Source of the DNA: Dokdonella_A sp963758365
GTDB lineage: Bacteria; Pseudomonadota; Gammaproteobacteria; Xanthomonadales; Rhodanobacteraceae
Assembly: GCA_963758365.1 (NCBI GenBank)
Contig: CAVWVB010000001.1
Location: forward strand, 3,162,001-3,226,000
Reading direction: 5' to 3'
Length of the DNA stretch: 64,000 nt
Position numbers and translations under genes: made by a program. The notes beneath the pieces were generated by a model. The model ran no database searches. It was not told the origin of the DNA and saw only the letters and a program-made list of their open reading frames with translations. The number at the start of each line of letters is the position of its first letter. The stretch's first letter is position 1. This document shows positions 8,696 to 17,226 of the stretch, piece after piece.

Positions 8696-9457
8696 TCAGG
8701 TCGCCAGTTTGGGGAAGCGCGGCGCGAGCCGGCGCACGAGCAGCGAGCCGCCGACACAGAGCGCAATCGAGATCGTCGCGACCTTGCCAAGGCCGACCCA
8801 GTTCGGCAGGTGGCCATGCATGAGGATGCCGCGTGCGTCGTCCATGACCACAGCCACCGGATTGAGCGCCATCACCCACTTCAGGTGTTCCGGCACGCGA
8901 TCGAGCGGAAAGATCACCCCGGACAGGAACATCACGACGATCAGCACCTGCTCGATCACGAAGCGCAGGTCCGGCACCAGCGGCACCAGCGCGGCGACCA
9001 CGAAGCCGGCGCCCGCGGCGGCGACGAAGATCGCGAGAAAGACGATCGGCAGCGCCCAGTAGGCCGCGTTCGGCGGATAGCCGAGCGTCCACAGGATCAC
9101 CAGCAGCAACGCGAAGATGAAAACGAATTTCACGGTGTCCGAGAGCATCGCGATCAGCGGGAACACGAGCGGCGGCAGGCGCACCTGCCGCACCATCGGC
9201 AGATTGCTCCAGATCGCATAGCCGCCGTGGGTGATGCACGACTTCATCCACTGCCACAGGGTCATGCCGATCAGCAGGAACGGCACGTAGTCGGGGCCGC
9301 CGGTGTGCAGGATCACGTCGAACACGAGCCAGAACGCGGCCATCATCATCGCGGGCTCGAGTACCCACCAGACCAGACCCAGGTAGCTGCGCGCGGCTTC
9401 GGCGCGAAGCTCCGCGTAGGTGCTGAACAGGACGAGTTCGATCAGGTGCTGACGCAT
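8696..9457 (-). CDS. ABC-2 permease of the Wzm (polysaccharide export) type
   Basis: 253 aa with six predicted membrane segments, the normal size for Wzm/KpsM. The N-terminus carries the amphipathic AELRAEAARSYLGLVWWVLEPAMMM stretch typical of these permeases (split here: AELRAEAARSYLG, then LVWWVLEPAMMM), and a central VPLVPDLRFVIEQVL segment matches the family. It forms the membrane channel for the glycan with the ATPase encoded directly downstream. The gene lies 37 bp after the GT39-like gene, so it probably shares its transcript. Confidence 0.9.
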   Translation of the reverse strand: MRQHLIELVLFSTYAELRAEAARSYLGLVWWVLEPAMMMAAFWLVFDVILHTGGPDYVPFLLIGMTLWQWMKSCITHGGYAIWSNLPMVRQVRLPPLVFPLIAMLSDTVKFVFIFALLLVILWTLGYPPNAAYWALPIVFLAIFVAAAGAGFVVAALVPLVPDLRFVIEQVLIVVMFLSGVIFPLDRVPEHLKWVMALNPVAVVMDDARGILMHGHLPNWVGLGKVATISIALCVGGSLLVRRLAPRFPKLAT

Positions 9458-9494
9458 GCGCGGGTGGCCGGGAAGCGACGCCGAGGATACCGGA

Positions 9495-10865
9495 TCAGCC
9501 TCGGCAAAGCTGGTCGAGCGCGGGTCCCGCGAATGCGAGGAACAGCAGCAGCAATGCGAGCGACGCGCCGACGACGAGCCGTGGCGGGGTCAACGCAATC
9601 GCGGTGCCGGGCGCGTCGCGCGAGCGCAGCGCGGCGAGGAAACTTCCCGCGAACCCGCACAGGAACGGCAGCATCGGCAGCAGGAACCGCGCCTTGACGT
9701 GGATCAGCGCGAACAATGCGAGCTGATAGGCGAGCAGCAGCGCGACCAGCACATGCATCGAGGTCGGCCGTCGCCGCCAGGCCGCGATGCCGAACGCGGC
9801 CGCGGCGAGCACGAGCGCGTGCAGGACATCGCTGGCGGCGGTCAGCGTCGCGTTCAGCCAGGGCGATGTGCGATAGACCGACAGGTGCCCCGCGCAGGCC
9901 GGTCCCGGCAACTGCGAGAGCAGCGGCGTCTTCGCGCTGAACAGCCGGAAATACTGGCGCCCGAGCTGCGCGGCGACGACCTGCGCGATGCCGCGTTCGG
10001 CCACCAGCGCGCGGATTCTCGCGAGGTACACCGCATTGCGCTGCTGCGGTGTCGCGCCGCTCGCGAGAAACGCAGGCAGGGTCAGGCCGCCCATGTCCGC
10101 GACGTAGTCGCTGCGCCAGCGATCGTTGAGACCGATCCAGACGTTGTAGACCGAGCTGTCCGCGATCATCGGCCTGCCGTACTCGCGCCAGCCGTGCAGC
10201 AGCGCGGGCGCGGTGACCAGGCCGAGAGCGAGCACGAACGCGGCGGCCGCGCGCCATGCGCAGCGCGGCCGCGCGCCGCGCACGAACGCAAGCAGGAACA
10301 CCGGCCAGAACACCGAGAGCAGGCTCTTGGCGAGGATCGCGAGGCCGATGCAGGCGCCGGCAGCGAGCGCGCGCGCGCTCGACGGCGTACGCGCGAGCAG
10401 GCACAGCGCCGCGAGCAGCAGGGCCAGATGCGGCATTTCCGGCCACAGCCAGTGTGCATAGGCCGCGGTCGAAGGACTGATCAGGAACAGCGCGGCCGCG
10501 GTGTTCGCGGCCGCGACCGAGCCGCCGAGGCGACGCCACAGGTCCCGCAGCAACGCCGCGCACGCGATGAACAGCAGGGTCTGGACGATCTGCGCCGCGA
10601 GCACCTGGGTGCCGAACAGCGCCGCAAGCGCGGCGAGCAGCAGCGGCTGCAGCGGCGGCCAGATCGTGCCCGGCATCCACGCGCCGCCGCCGAGAATCGC
10701 GAGCGCGGTGTCCGCATAGGTCTGCTCGTCGCCGATCAGCGCTTTCGCGCCGTGGCCGTAGTACGCGAACCAGAGCAGGGCCTGCGAGACCAGGAAAAGC
10801 GCGGCGAACAGGACCGCCCAGGCGCGGCGGCGAGCCCGCACCGCGGGCACGGCGCGGGTCGTCAT
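9495..10865 (-). CDS. Multi-pass membrane glycosyltransferase, GT39/ArnT-like
   Basis: 456 aa from the ATG at 10863-10865. About ten to eleven hydrophobic segments follow a short basic N-terminus. The first extracytoplasmic loop contains GDEQTYADTA, matching the conserved acidic DE motif of GT-C enzymes such as ArnT and protein O-mannosyltransferases. A later loop has SSVYNVWIGLNDRW. GT-C enzymes use lipid-phosphate sugars on the periplasmic side, so this protein could modify the exported glycan, lipid A or a protein. It follows a lipoprotein gene by 25 bp and precedes wzm by 37 bp. Acceptor and donor are unknown. Confidence 0.75.
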   Translation of the reverse strand: MTTRAVPAVRARRRAWAVLFAALFLVSQALLWFAYYGHGAKALIGDEQTYADTALAILGGGAWMPGTIWPPLQPLLLAALAALFGTQVLAAQIVQTLLFIACAALLRDLWRRLGGSVAAANTAAALFLISPSTAAYAHWLWPEMPHLALLLAALCLLARTPSSARALAAGACIGLAILAKSLLSVFWPVFLLAFVRGARPRCAWRAAAAFVLALGLVTAPALLHGWREYGRPMIADSSVYNVWIGLNDRWRSDYVADMGGLTLPAFLASGATPQQRNAVYLARIRALVAERGIAQVVAAQLGRQYFRLFSAKTPLLSQLPGPACAGHLSVYRTSPWLNATLTAASDVLHALVLAAAAFGIAAWRRRPTSMHVLVALLLAYQLALFALIHVKARFLLPMLPFLCGFAGSFLAALRSRDAPGTAIALTPPRLVVGASLALLLLFLAFAGPALDQLCRG

Positions 10866-10890
10866 CGCGGCGCGCGGGCGCGCGGGCGGC

Positions 10891-11415
10891 TCACCCCGCG
10901 GCAGGCGGCGGCGTCGCCGAGCCATCGGCCGCGCGCCGTTTCGGCGGCGCGCGGAAGATCGGCGTGAACTTCTCGCGCGCACCGCTCGTGGTGATGCCCT
11001 CGACGTAGTACCAGTACGCACGGCACGGGTCGATCGTGTCGTCGCGGTACTCGTACTTGTGGGTCTCGTCCGAAGTGCCGGCGCCGAGGATCGGCGCGGC
11101 GGTCAGTTTCTTGAACTCGCCCTTCTCGGTGTCGCCGCGGTAGACGTCGAAGCCGAAGTTGTTCTGTTCGCTCGCGGTGGTCCAGCGCGCGGTGTTGACG
11201 ATGCGCTGGTCGGCGGCAACGCCGGTCTGCGGACCGCAGGCACCGACCGGGATCTCCTTGGCCGGCGCGGGCGTTGTCGCGGGCGCCGCCGCAGCAGTGG
11301 CAGCGGGCGCTTGCGCAGGGGCCGGCGCGGCCGCGGGCGCGGTCGATTCGGGCGTGGACGGCGTGCAGGCGCCGAGCGTGGCGGCGATCAGGACGGCAAC
11401 GGCGAGCTGGCGCAT
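10891..11415 (-). CDS. Lipoprotein with Ala/Pro-rich linker and FN3-like domain
   Basis: 174 aa. Residues 1-17 are a lipoprotein signal peptide with lipobox LGAC. A low-complexity linker of Ala, Pro and Thr spans roughly residues 18-53, and is followed by a domain of about 100 residues starting at GACGPQTG. That domain contains FDVYRGDTEKGEFKKL and YWYYVEGITTSGAREKF, the pattern of a fibronectin type III repeat. It is the promoter-proximal gene of the leftward arm; its start lies only 50 bp from the divergent start at 11,466, so the two arms probably share a divergent promoter region. It may be a surface or periplasmic component, with no enzyme motif. Confidence 0.75.
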   Translation of the reverse strand: MRQLAVAVLIAATLGACTPSTPESTAPAAAPAPAQAPAATAAAAPATTPAPAKEIPVGACGPQTGVAADQRIVNTARWTTASEQNNFGFDVYRGDTEKGEFKKLTAAPILGAGTSDETHKYEYRDDTIDPCRAYWYYVEGITTSGAREKFTPIFRAPPKRRAADGSATPPPAAG

Positions 11416-11465
11416 GGGGACTCCGCAGACTGGACAGGTCGGGCGGTCGCCACGATAGTCGGCGG

Positions 11466-12638
11466 ATGCATGCGCTGGCAACCTGGGTCACCCGTAGCGT
11501 GCGCCACCGGGCGCTGCGTGCGCTCGTGCTTGCGCTGGCGGCCGCGGCACCGTGGGCACCCGCGTGCGCGTTCGACTGGCAGGTCGACGTGACCCCGGCC
11601 GGCGAACTGTTTCCGGGCCTGGACCTGTCGCAGGCGCCGAATACCGGCCGCACGGGTATCGGCGGCGGCAACGGCCTGGTCACGGTGCGCCTGCACGGCG
11701 CCGACCTGCCGCACGAGGTGCGCGTGCGCATCGACACGCGCGGTCTGCGCAGGGCGGCCGTGGTCGCGGCGAGTCGCGGCAACGATGCACGCACGACGCT
11801 CGATCTGCAACCGCGCTTCGACTGGGACATCGCGCAGTTGCGCGCCTTGCAGCACGTGCGCCGGCAGGTCCTGCGGGTCACCCTGGACGCCGACGGCACG
11901 CGCGCGGTGCGCGACGTCGACGTGCGCGTGCATCCGCTCGACGACGCGCTCTACTACGTGCGCGAGGGTCGCGACCGCGTCGACCTGGGCTGGGCGTTCG
12001 CGGGCTACGTTAACCCGCGTGATCCGGTCGTCGACGAGGTGCTCGCGCTCGCGCGCGGCATCGATGCGCGCATCGACGCGGCGGGCAGCGGCCCCGAGGA
12101 CGACCTGCACCGTGTCGCGGCGATCTGGGCCGCGCTCGAACGGCGCGGCCTGCGCTATGCGGACGGCGATCCGGCGCTGAGCCGCGGACCCGCGGTATGG
12201 AGCCAGCGTGTGCGTCTGCCCGGCGATGTCTGGCGCGACCGCCGCGCGAACTGCCTGGACAGCAGCGTGCTGATCGCCTCGGTGCTCGAGCGGATCGGCC
12301 TGCACGCGTTCATCGCGCTGGTGCCGGGGCACGCGTTCGTCGGCTTCCGCAGCGGCCGCGGCGATGCCGACACGGTCTATCTCGAAACCACCCTGCTCGG
12401 CGCGCGGGGCTCGGCGGCCGCGAATTTCGCGGCCGCGCGCGCTGCGGGCCGCGCGCGCTGGCGCAAGTCGGCCGCGCGCCTCGACGGCCGTCACGGTCCG
12501 GACTACGCGCTCGTCGATATCGGCACCGCGCGTGCCTATGGCATCATCCCGCTCGGCGCGGCCGAGCGCGCCGGCCAGAATCCAACCGAGGTCGACCCGA
12601 TGTCCGTCGGCCCCTCCCGAAAGCGCGGGTCCCCGTGA
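11466..12638 (+). CDS. Secreted transglutaminase-like cysteine protein
   Basis: 390 aa from the ATG at 11466, with a signal peptide (about residues 1-34, ending ACAFD). The middle is beta-rich (DVTPAGELFPGLDLSQAP). The C-terminal half has a transglutaminase-like core: Cys263 in NCLDSSVLIASVL, His289 in PGHAFVGF, and an acidic strand TVYLETT, which together resemble the Cys-His-Asp/Glu triad. Such proteins are found in the periplasm, sometimes next to polysaccharide loci. It is the first gene of the rightward arm, and its TGA overlaps the next GTG (12635-12638). Whether it is a peptidase, cross-linker or inactive scaffold cannot be told. Confidence 0.75.
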   Translation: MHALATWVTRSVRHRALRALVLALAAAAPWAPACAFDWQVDVTPAGELFPGLDLSQAPNTGRTGIGGGNGLVTVRLHGADLPHEVRVRIDTRGLRRAAVVAASRGNDARTTLDLQPRFDWDIAQLRALQHVRRQVLRVTLDADGTRAVRDVDVRVHPLDDALYYVREGRDRVDLGWAFAGYVNPRDPVVDEVLALARGIDARIDAAGSGPEDDLHRVAAIWAALERRGLRYADGDPALSRGPAVWSQRVRLPGDVWRDRRANCLDSSVLIASVLERIGLHAFIALVPGHAFVGFRSGRGDADTVYLETTLLGARGSAAANFAAARAAGRARWRKSAARLDGRHGPDYALVDIGTARAYGIIPLGAAERAGQNPTEVDPMSVGPSRKRGSP

Positions 12639-14023
12639 GTTCCGAGTCGAACGACGAACAGCTCGAGCGCGTCAGGCGAGAGATACGCGCGCAGGCGGCG
12701 CTGCTGCACGAACGGCCGCTGCTCGCGCGCGTGCCGCCTACCGCGCTGCCGGCGGCCGACGCGATCGATCGCGCGCGGCTGCGCTACCGGATCGGCGAGC
12801 TCACCGACTTGCACTACCGTGCGTTCGTCGAACACGCGTTCCGCGCCCTGCTCAAGCGCGCACCGCAAGCGCACGAGGGCGACGCGCGGATCGCCCAGCT
12901 CGCCGCCGGCGGCACCAAGGCCGGAATCCTCGGCGACCTGCGCTGGTCGGCGGAAGGCCGGCGCGTCGGCGTGCGCGTAGGCGGCCTCGCATCACGTTAT
13001 GCGATGGCCAAGGCGCGACGCATCCCCGTACTCGGCTACCTGCTCGACTGGTGCGTTTCGCTGGCCGCGCTGCCGATGCTCGCGCGCCACCAGCGCGCGA
13101 GCGATGCGCAGGTGGCGGCCGGCGACGAAGCCGCGGCCGCGGCGCAGCGCGCGATCGCGGCGCGCCTCGAGCAGCGCGTCGACGACCTGCACGCATTCGC
13201 GCATGAACTCGCGGTCGCACGCGACACGCTCACGCATGAACTCGCGGTCGCACGCGGCACGCTGACGCAAGCGCTCGTCGACATCGAGGCGACGATGCGC
13301 GGCCGCGTCGAGGCGCTCGAAGGGGCGACGCACACCCACGCAGCGCGACTTGACGAACTGGAACTCCTGCGTCGGCAGGTGTACTCGATCAATCGCTGGA
13401 CCGACGCAGTGGACCATGCATTCGAGGCGATCGAACGCACCGCGGCGGCGCAGCGTTCGGCGCGCGGGCTGCGCGTCCGGCGCGTCGTCGACGCGTTCGC
13501 GAAGGCGGACGCCCCGCGCATTGCACGCAATAACGCGTGGGCCGACCGGCTCGCTGCGAGTCTTCCGTTGGGTGCGCGCGTGATCGCGCTGGTCGGCGCG
13601 CGCGATTGGCTCGCGCAACTGGCCACACACGGGCTCGAGGTGATCGAGGCGGGGGCGGACGACGTGTTCGATGCGTTTGCGACCGGCAGCGGGCCGAATC
13701 GCCCGAACGACGTGATCGCGGATCTTGCCGCGGACAGCGCGGATGCGCTCGCGACCCTTGCATTGCCCGTCGTGGCGCGAGGGTTTCCGCTAGACGAACT
13801 GCTCGACGAAGCCGCGCGTGTCGTGCGTCCGGGCGGCCTGTTGCTGCTCGCGTTCGCGCGCGAGCCGGTCGCGCTCGCGCACACGCTCGCAGGCGAGCCG
13901 GATGGTGCACTGGACGTCGATCTGCTCGTAACCGCGCTCGGCGCGTTCGGCTTCGCGAGCATCGAGCGCGTGGATGGCGCCGATGGCACTCCGGCGCTGC
14001 TCGCGCGAAAGAATCCCACGTGA
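12635..14023 (+). CDS. DUF4214 / coiled-coil / Rossmann-like protein of glycan locus
   Basis: 462 aa from a GTG at 12635 (GTGA overlap). Residues about 40-115 match the DUF4214 pattern (FVEHAFRALLKRAPQ, then a Gly-rich turn and SAEGRR). Residues about 150-260 form a heptad-rich coiled coil that contains two exact 11-residue units beginning HELAVAR. The C-terminal 170 residues look like a Rossmann/methyltransferase-type fold: RVIALVGARDWL, then ADDVFDAFATG, EAARVVRPGGLLLLAF, and a terminal beta-strand pair. The usual SAM GxGxG is not evident, so it may not be catalytic. DUF4214 with coiled coil occurs in glycan-assembly proteins; here it could act as a length ruler or scaffold. Confidence 0.7.
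   Translation: MSSESNDEQLERVRREIRAQAALLHERPLLARVPPTALPAADAIDRARLRYRIGELTDLHYRAFVEHAFRALLKRAPQAHEGDARIAQLAAGGTKAGILGDLRWSAEGRRVGVRVGGLASRYAMAKARRIPVLGYLLDWCVSLAALPMLARHQRASDAQVAAGDEAAAAAQRAIAARLEQRVDDLHAFAHELAVARDTLTHELAVARGTLTQALVDIEATMRGRVEALEGATHTHAARLDELELLRRQVYSINRWTDAVDHAFEAIERTAAAQRSARGLRVRRVVDAFAKADAPRIARNNAWADRLAASLPLGARVIALVGARDWLAQLATHGLEVIEAGADDVFDAFATGSGPNRPNDVIADLAADSADALATLALPVVARGFPLDELLDEAARVVRPGGLLLLAFAREPVALAHTLAGEPDGALDVDLLVTALGAFGFASIERVDGADGTPALLARKNPT
13202..13267 (+). repeat. 33-bp tandem repeat (2 units) inside the coiled-coil gene
   Basis: Two adjacent 33-bp units (13202-13234, 13235-13267), nearly identical (both begin CATGAACTCGCGGTCGCACG), encode two copies of HELAVARxTLT in the coiled-coil region. 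The unit is a multiple of 3, so copy-number change would keep the frame and alter the coil length. Confidence 0.85.
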
Positions 14024-14640
14024 GCACGCTCGGCAACGCGGTGGCGCGGTGCGGCGACGTCGGCGACCTGGCCACCCTGCCGGCCGACAGCCTGCTGCTG
14101 CAGCAATGGCAATCCCCTGCGACGATCTGGTTGGCCGCGGACGGACTCGTCGCAGCCGCCGCGGGGATTCTGCTCGACGCATTCGCGGTGTATCTGGACC
14201 GGTGCGACGGGGCCGCGCGGCTTATTCTTCTAGGCCGCGCGGATCATGTGGAATCCACATCCGCGCTCGACGAACTGACCCGCGACATGCATCTCGCAGC
14301 GCAGGTCGCGCGCGTCGACGCAAGCGATCCCGCAACACTCAAGGCTGCCCTGCTGAGCGCCGACGCGCTGATCGACCTGTCCGCCGAAGCGGCCTGGGTA
14401 CGTGCCGCGATCGCGCTCGGAACGCCGGTCGTCGGATCGCGCCGCGCGTCCAATCTGGAAATTCTCGGAGAGGCCGCGCTGCTCTGGGACGACCCGGCAC
14501 CGGAACTTGTCGCCGCGTCCGTGTTGCGCCTGCGCACCGATCCGTGGCTACGCGCGCGCGTCCGCGAAGAGGGGTTCTTGTGCCTCGACCGCAGCGAATT
14601 GCGACGCCAGCAGCAGCGACATGCGGAGCAACCGCGATGA
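14020..14640 (+). CDS. Half-size GT-B glycosyltransferase (C-terminal domain only)
   Basis: 206 aa from a GTG at 14020 that overlaps the preceding stop (GTGA). It looks like the C-terminal Rossmann half of a GT4 enzyme: LILLGRAD, then DASDPATLKAALLSADALIDL, then GTPVVGSRRASNLEILGEAALLWDD, the nucleotide-sugar binding region. The strict E-x7-E is not present. No N-terminal acceptor domain precedes it in any frame, and coupling on both sides (ATGA at 14637-14640) suggests the short form is intended. It may pair with a separate partner or be a remnant. Confidence 0.65.
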   Translation: MSTLGNAVARCGDVGDLATLPADSLLLQQWQSPATIWLAADGLVAAAAGILLDAFAVYLDRCDGAARLILLGRADHVESTSALDELTRDMHLAAQVARVDASDPATLKAALLSADALIDLSAEAAWVRAAIALGTPVVGSRRASNLEILGEAALLWDDPAPELVAASVLRLRTDPWLRARVREEGFLCLDRSELRRQQQRHAEQPR

Positions 14641-15839
14641 AGCGCGTCGCGGTCGTCGTGCAGCGTTGCGATGAGTCGGTCGTCGGCGGCTCGGAGGCGC
14701 TCGGATGGCAATACGCACGGTTGTTGTCAAGCCATTTCGAGGTCGAAATACTGACTTCGACCGCGGTCGACTACGTGAGCTGGTCGAATGCGCTCGAACC
14801 CGGCACACGGATGCGCGAGGGCATCCGCGTGCGTCGTTTTCCGGTTGCGTTCGAGCGCGGCGCTTACTGGTACGAACTGCACCAGCGGATGATGTGCGAC
14901 TGGCAGCCGTATCGGCCGCAAGCCGCAGGGTCCGGACCGGCGCTCTGGCGCGAGGCGCAGCAGGACGAGTACATCCGGTTTCAGGGACCGTATTGCCCGG
15001 GCCTGATCGACTGGATCAGGGAACGCCAGGACGACTACGCCGCGTTCGTGTTCTGCACCTACCTGTATCCGACGACCTACTTCGGCATCCGGCAGGTTGC
15101 GCCCGCCAAGGTGATCCTGGTACCCACCTTGCACGATGAACCGCCGGCCTACCTGCCGGCCTACACACAGCGCTACGCGCCATACACCCGGCGCATCTGG
15201 CTGACCGCAGCCGAGCAGCGCGCCGCGGCGCGAATCTGGGGATTCGACGGCGGCGACGTGTTGGGCATGGCGGTCGAACATACCGAGTCGATCCGTGCCG
15301 AAGTACGCAAGCGTCCCTTCCTGCTCTACTGCGGCCGGATCGAACCGAGCAAGGGCTGCGACGAGTTGCTGCGCGCATTCGCGCGCCTGCCGAGCCGGGG
15401 CCGCGTATCGCTGGTGCTGACCGGAATCGACAACATGGAGCTGCCGCGCTCAGCGGATATCGAATATCTCGGTTTCGTCGACGAGCAGCGCAAGCTCGCG
15501 TTGATGGCCGGTGCGGTCGGCTTCGTGCTGCCGTCGGTATATGAGAGTTTCAGCATCGTCACACTCGAGGCCATGGCGCAGCGCACGCCGGTACTGGTCA
15601 ATGCGGGTTGCGAAGTCATGCGCAACCATGTCGATCTGTCCGGCGGCGGATTTCACTATCACTCGGCCGACGACATGGTCGCGAAGATGGAGCGTCTGTG
15701 CACGCTGGACCCGAACGAGCGCGCGCGCATCGGCGAGGCCGGACGCGCGTACGTGCTCGCCGACTATCAGGAGCACGTCATTCGCGAATCCCTGATCGCT
15801 CTCGTCGGGCGCGCAATCGGCGCAGCGGCGTCGAACTGA
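14637..15839 (+). CDS. Glycosyltransferase family 4
   Basis: 400 aa. The N-terminus MKRVAVVVQRCDESVVGGSE has the GG loop of GT4 acceptor domains. The C-terminal domain shows LLYCGRIEPSKGCDELLRAF, the usual 'rebuild' strand, then VLPSVYESFSIVTLEAMAQ, with the E-x7-E motif (ESFSIVTLE). A central segment (WQPYRPQA... QGPYCPGL) is likely acceptor-binding. It acts on a lipid-linked glycan at the cytoplasmic face of the inner membrane. Start codon overlaps the previous stop; the next gene begins 1 bp after its TGA. Confidence 0.9.
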   Translation: MKRVAVVVQRCDESVVGGSEALGWQYARLLSSHFEVEILTSTAVDYVSWSNALEPGTRMREGIRVRRFPVAFERGAYWYELHQRMMCDWQPYRPQAAGSGPALWREAQQDEYIRFQGPYCPGLIDWIRERQDDYAAFVFCTYLYPTTYFGIRQVAPAKVILVPTLHDEPPAYLPAYTQRYAPYTRRIWLTAAEQRAAARIWGFDGGDVLGMAVEHTESIRAEVRKRPFLLYCGRIEPSKGCDELLRAFARLPSRGRVSLVLTGIDNMELPRSADIEYLGFVDEQRKLALMAGAVGFVLPSVYESFSIVTLEAMAQRTPVLVNAGCEVMRNHVDLSGGGFHYHSADDMVAKMERLCTLDPNERARIGEAGRAYVLADYQEHVIRESLIALVGRAIGAAASN

Positions 15840-15840
15840 C

Positions 15841-17226
15841 ATGTCCCGGATTCATATCGACCTGACCACGAGCATCCGCTGGCGCCGGCCACCGGTCGGA
15901 ATCGTGCGCGTGGAGCGAGCGTTCGCGCACCACTGTCTGGACGACGAACCGGGCACGGTGTTCTGCGAGATCGATCCGGCCGGCGATTATCGCGTCGTCG
16001 CACCGCAGCGTGTGCGCGCGATTCTCGACGACGACTGGTGCCGCGCCGAATCGACCGCAGCGCCGAACGTGCAGGTGACGCCGACCGCGCCCGTGGCGGG
16101 GAGGATCCAGCGCTTCTTCGACTGGGCCGCCGCACGCGGCCCGAAATGGGTCCCGGCCGCGGCCTACCCGCTGCTGCGCGATATCGGACGTGTGCTGGTC
16201 GATCACCATCGTGCGTTCGTGCGCAATCGTGCTGCCAGGCAGGCCCGGAGTACCACTGGCACGCGCGCGCGCGCGGACGGCCCCGCCGGGGCGGCGATTG
16301 CGCCGCGGCCGACCGACCTGTTCTTCTCGATCGGGTTGCAATGGCATCACGGCGCGATCCATGCCTACCGGCTCAAGCAGCGCACCGGCGTGCGCGTGAT
16401 CGAGGCCTGTTACGACACGATTCCGATCGACTACCCCGAATATGCGGGCAGCGCGAAACAGCCGTTCGCGGAACACTTCACGACGATCGCTCATACCGCG
16501 GACGTCGTGTTCGCGATCTCCGATACGACGCGCGCGGACCTGGGCGCGTTCTATGACCGGGTCGGCATGCTGCATGTGCCGCCGATCCGCACCGTGCATC
16601 TGGCCACGCCGGAAACACACGAGCACGCCGTGATCGAGGCGCTCGCGGCCGACGAGCGGGCCGCGCTCGACCGCCTGCGCGGCGACTATGTGCTCTACGT
16701 GAGCACGTTCGAGACGCGCAAGAACCATCGCCTGCTGCTGCAGATCTGGAAAGAGCTGTATCGGCAGCGCGGCGCGGACTGCCCGGCGATCGTATTCGTC
16801 GGCATGTTCGGCTGGGGCGTCAACGACCTCTGGGCCGAGATCCAGGCGAGCGAGGTCTGGGCCGCGGGCCGGATCGTGCTGTTGCACGAGGTTTCCGATG
16901 CGTTGCTCGCGCATCTGTATCGCGGCTGTGCGTTCACGGTGTTCCCTTCGTTCTACGAGGGCTGGGGTCTCGCGGCCACGGAGAGTCTTGCCTACGGCAA
17001 GCTCGCGATCACCTCCGACGCGCCCGCGTTGCGCGAGGCCACGCAGGAGCTGTGCCCGGCGATCCATCCGCTCGACTGGCCGCGCTGGTTCGAGGCGATC
17101 ACGCATTACCTCGACGATGCGGATGCGCGCGCGGCGGCCGAGGCGCGCATCCGTGCCACATACGTACCGCGTCACTGGCACGATTTCGCGGTCGATCTGC
17201 TCGCGGCGGCGAGGGCAGGCGCATGA
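15841..17226 (+). CDS. Glycosyltransferase family 4 (mannosyl/rhamnosyltransferase-like)
   Basis: 461 aa. Opens with IHIDLTTSIRWRRPPVGIVR, the pattern of the GT4 subgroup whose N-terminus reads S-x-x-W-x-R-P-x-G-I-x-R-V-E. C-terminal domain: VLYVSTFETRKNHRLLLQIW, then FPSFYEGWGLAATESLAYG (E-x7-E as EGWGLAATE). The ATG is 1 bp downstream of the previous TGA. It overlaps the next gene by 4 bp. Similar enzymes are often annotated as mannosyl- or rhamnosyltransferases, which would fit a Gmd-derived donor, but specificity is inferred only. Confidence 0.87.
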   Translation: MSRIHIDLTTSIRWRRPPVGIVRVERAFAHHCLDDEPGTVFCEIDPAGDYRVVAPQRVRAILDDDWCRAESTAAPNVQVTPTAPVAGRIQRFFDWAAARGPKWVPAAAYPLLRDIGRVLVDHHRAFVRNRAARQARSTTGTRARADGPAGAAIAPRPTDLFFSIGLQWHHGAIHAYRLKQRTGVRVIEACYDTIPIDYPEYAGSAKQPFAEHFTTIAHTADVVFAISDTTRADLGAFYDRVGMLHVPPIRTVHLATPETHEHAVIEALAADERAALDRLRGDYVLYVSTFETRKNHRLLLQIWKELYRQRGADCPAIVFVGMFGWGVNDLWAEIQASEVWAAGRIVLLHEVSDALLAHLYRGCAFTVFPSFYEGWGLAATESLAYGKLAITSDAPALREATQELCPAIHPLDWPRWFEAITHYLDDADARAAAEARIRATYVPRHWHDFAVDLLAAARAGA

